Source: a virus
Virus record (IMG/VR): IMGVR_UViG_3300013114_000447
Location: 62,001-126,000 of that record
Strand: one strand, 5' to 3'
Length of the DNA stretch: 64,000 bases
Of this stretch, positions 63,051 through 64,000 are shown piece by piece. The translations under genes were made by a program, and so were the position numbers. Under the pieces are notes generated by a model, which worked only from the letters and a program-made list of their open reading frames with translations, had not been told where the DNA came from and made no database searches. Within the stretch, counting starts at the first letter, position 1. Every line of letters begins with the position of its first letter.

Positions 63051-63466
63051 AAAAATCAGACCTTAAACAATTAATCAAGCCACTTGTCAAAGAGTGTATT
63101 CATGAAGTCCTCCTTGAAGAAGGGCTTTTATCCAATGTGGTTTCCGAAGTGGCGAAAGGGCTCCAGACGACCCCGCTTGTGGAAGTGCAGCAGTCTTCGA
63201 ATCAGGGACCAACACCATCAGTCGGCATTCAGACGACCGAACAAGACGTGGCGTCACGGGCTCAGTTAAAAGAATATAGAAAAAAGATGATGGAAGTTGT
63301 AGGAAAAGATGCGTATCAGGGAGTGGACTTATTTGAGAATACAGCCCCACTCTCAAATCACATTCCAGAACAAGGAAGCGCAGACTTAGGAGATCCCAGT
63401 GACGCTGGAGTGGACATTAGCTCTTTAGTAGGAAATTCCTCTAAAATTTGGCAGGCATTAAAGTAG
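63047..63466 (+). CDS. Tagged small head-cluster protein
   Basis: 139 aa. MKKSDLKQLIKPLVKECIHE, then LLEEGLLSNVVSEVAKGL, is a tag-like amphipathic N-terminus that I recall in many marine phages. The body has a short helix (AQLKEYRKKMMEVVGKDAY) and a C-terminal DAGVDISSLVGNSSKIWQAL. Possibly an internal or decoration protein; function unknown. Confidence 0.6.
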   Translation: MKKSDLKQLIKPLVKECIHEVLLEEGLLSNVVSEVAKGLQTTPLVEVQQSSNQGPTPSVGIQTTEQDVASRAQLKEYRKKMMEVVGKDAYQGVDLFENTAPLSNHIPEQGSADLGDPSDAGVDISSLVGNSSKIWQALK

Positions 63467-63470
63467 ACTT

Positions 63471-63713
63471 ATGGCCCGAGCAACCCACATTAAAGTAACT
63501 GCACGCGAGTGTCACGGAAACACCGAGCGCATGATCCGACGTTTTATTAAGAAAGTAAAAAAAGAACGTATTATTGAGAGCGTTAAGGACAAAAGACACT
63601 ACAAAAAACCTTCTGTTGCAAAGAAGGAAAAACGCATTCGTGCGGCTCGGCAAAGGATCCGAGACGAACAAAAACGAAAGAGAGCGCAACAAAGGCGCGC
63701 TAGAAATATTTAG
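63471..63713 (+). CDS. Ribosomal protein bS21 homologue
   Basis: 80 aa, very basic. ECHGNTERMIRRFIKKVKKE aligns with the bS21 NEPFDVALRRFKR region, and SVKDKRHYKKPSVAKKEKR with the RRREFYEKPTTERKR region; the following K/R-rich C-terminal helix also fits. bS21 sits near the anti-Shine-Dalgarno end of 16S rRNA and affects initiation. Phage-borne bS21 copies are known from marine and large phages. Here it is the gene before a truncated structural gene and a late-type promoter motif, so late expression is possible. Confidence 0.82.
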   Translation: MARATHIKVTARECHGNTERMIRRFIKKVKKERIIESVKDKRHYKKPSVAKKEKRIRAARQRIRDEQKRKRAQQRRARNI

Positions 63714-63714
63714 G

Positions 63715-63728
63715 CACTATTTATAGTG
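63715..63728 (+). promoter_or_regulatory. ACTATTTAT element within a small inverted repeat
   Basis: CACTA-TTTA-TAGTG forms a 5-bp inverted repeat and includes ACTATTTAT (63716-63724). It stands 27 nt before the start of the final structural gene. There is no U-run after it, so a terminator is unlikely. Same element as before 38315 and 13150; proposed late promoter core. Confidence 0.3.
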
Positions 63729-63754
63729 TATATTAAAAATTTAGGAGATTTATA

Positions 63755-64000
63755 ATGGCAAATTGGAATCCATCATGGAAAACAGAAGTAGGTTTAAACC
63801 ATGTTGGGGCATATCAAGTTAGTGGGCAACCATACGCTTCTGGCAATCTTGACTGTGGAAATGCAAAACAAGTTGAGTTCCCCTATGTAACTCGATGGTT
63901 TCAGGTTATTAATCGAGAAGCCTTCCCCGTGCGTGTTGGGTTTTCTCAATTGGGAGTTTCTGGGAGTAATTATTTTACTTGCCCGCCCTCTGCATCGGCT
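63755..64000 (+). CDS. Structural protein, truncated by window end
   Basis: 82 codons visible from ATG 63755 (TTAGGAG upstream), no stop before the window ends. MANWNPSWKTEVGLNHVGAY, then VSGQPYAS, VEFPYVTRWFQVINREAF and VRVGFSQLGVSGSNYFT resemble a beta-rich phage structural protein I recall near capsid genes. It is probably a head or tail component; the major capsid gene would be expected near here or beyond the window. Confidence 0.6.
   Translation, partial: MANWNPSWKTEVGLNHVGAYQVSGQPYASGNLDCGNAKQVEFPYVTRWFQVINREAFPVRVGFSQLGVSGSNYFTCPPSASA

Noticed and set aside
63715-63728. Inverted repeat as a terminator
   Set aside because: Only a 5-bp AT-rich stem with no following U-run; more likely part of a promoter element.
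1-64000. tRNA genes, CRISPR array, integrase or transposase, diversity-generating retroelement
   Set aside because: No cloverleaf-like gap, no regular spaced repeats, no recombinase or reverse-transcriptase motifs were seen; gaps between genes are nearly all below 60 nt.

Overview
The window reads as one continuous stretch of a large, strictly lytic-looking, T4-related tailed phage (myovirus) genome. Every convincing gene is on the + strand, genes are packed with short overlaps (ATGA, TAATG), and there are no tRNA, rRNA, CRISPR or integrase genes. T4-type hallmarks recognisable from sequence are a late sigma factor (gp55 type), baseplate wedge gp25 and gp6, a RuvC-like resolvase, primase, Mre11/Rad50 (gp47/gp46), terminase gp17, portal gp20 and prohead protease gp21. 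Many other proteins resemble families I recall from uncultured marine myoviruses; that is memory, not a search. The host cannot be named: the two clear promoters are sigma70-type and Shine-Dalgarno sites are used, so a Gram-negative bacterium is the simple guess.

Layout. 1-2072: sugar-nucleotide genes (fucose-synthase-like end, GDP-mannose dehydratase, epimerase). 2085-3860: small proteins and the late sigma factor. 3850-16493: baseplate (spike with an M15 peptidase, a 2232-aa protein, gp25, gp6, a DNRLRE-like protein). 16483-41850: distal tail and adsorption proteins, including a 3727-aa protein with two LamG-like domains and an RGG tail, a Cys-knot-like protein, and two sets of paralogues. 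41850-43326: RuvC-like resolvase and primase. 43327-44755: a four-gene cassette with its own consensus sigma70 promoter, bounded by a diverged duplicate of the primase 3' end. 44766-51041: tagged charged protein, fused Mre11-Rad50, ParB-like protein and a phage FtsZ/tubulin-like GTPase. 51045-54291: small membrane proteins and a probable lysis cassette. 54284-64000: packaging and head genes (terminase, portal, protease) and a phage-encoded ribosomal protein bS21 homologue, ending in a truncated structural gene.

The most interesting signal is not a single gene. At least seven otherwise unrelated proteins carry a short terminal or internal tag of the form MKxTKxxLxxIIxEE, and four carry a second tag with a W-x-x-F-L-N-E core. 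Both end in a hydrophobic-x-Glu tripeptide, the cleavage specificity of T4-type prohead proteases, and the protease gene is in the same window. I infer that these are capsid-targeting, protease-processed tags marking a set of internal head proteins. Next in interest are the FtsZ-like GTPase with two DDFDF motifs in an acidic N-terminal arm, the single-chain Mre11-Rad50 fusion, the bS21 homologue, and the recombination-flanked cassette.
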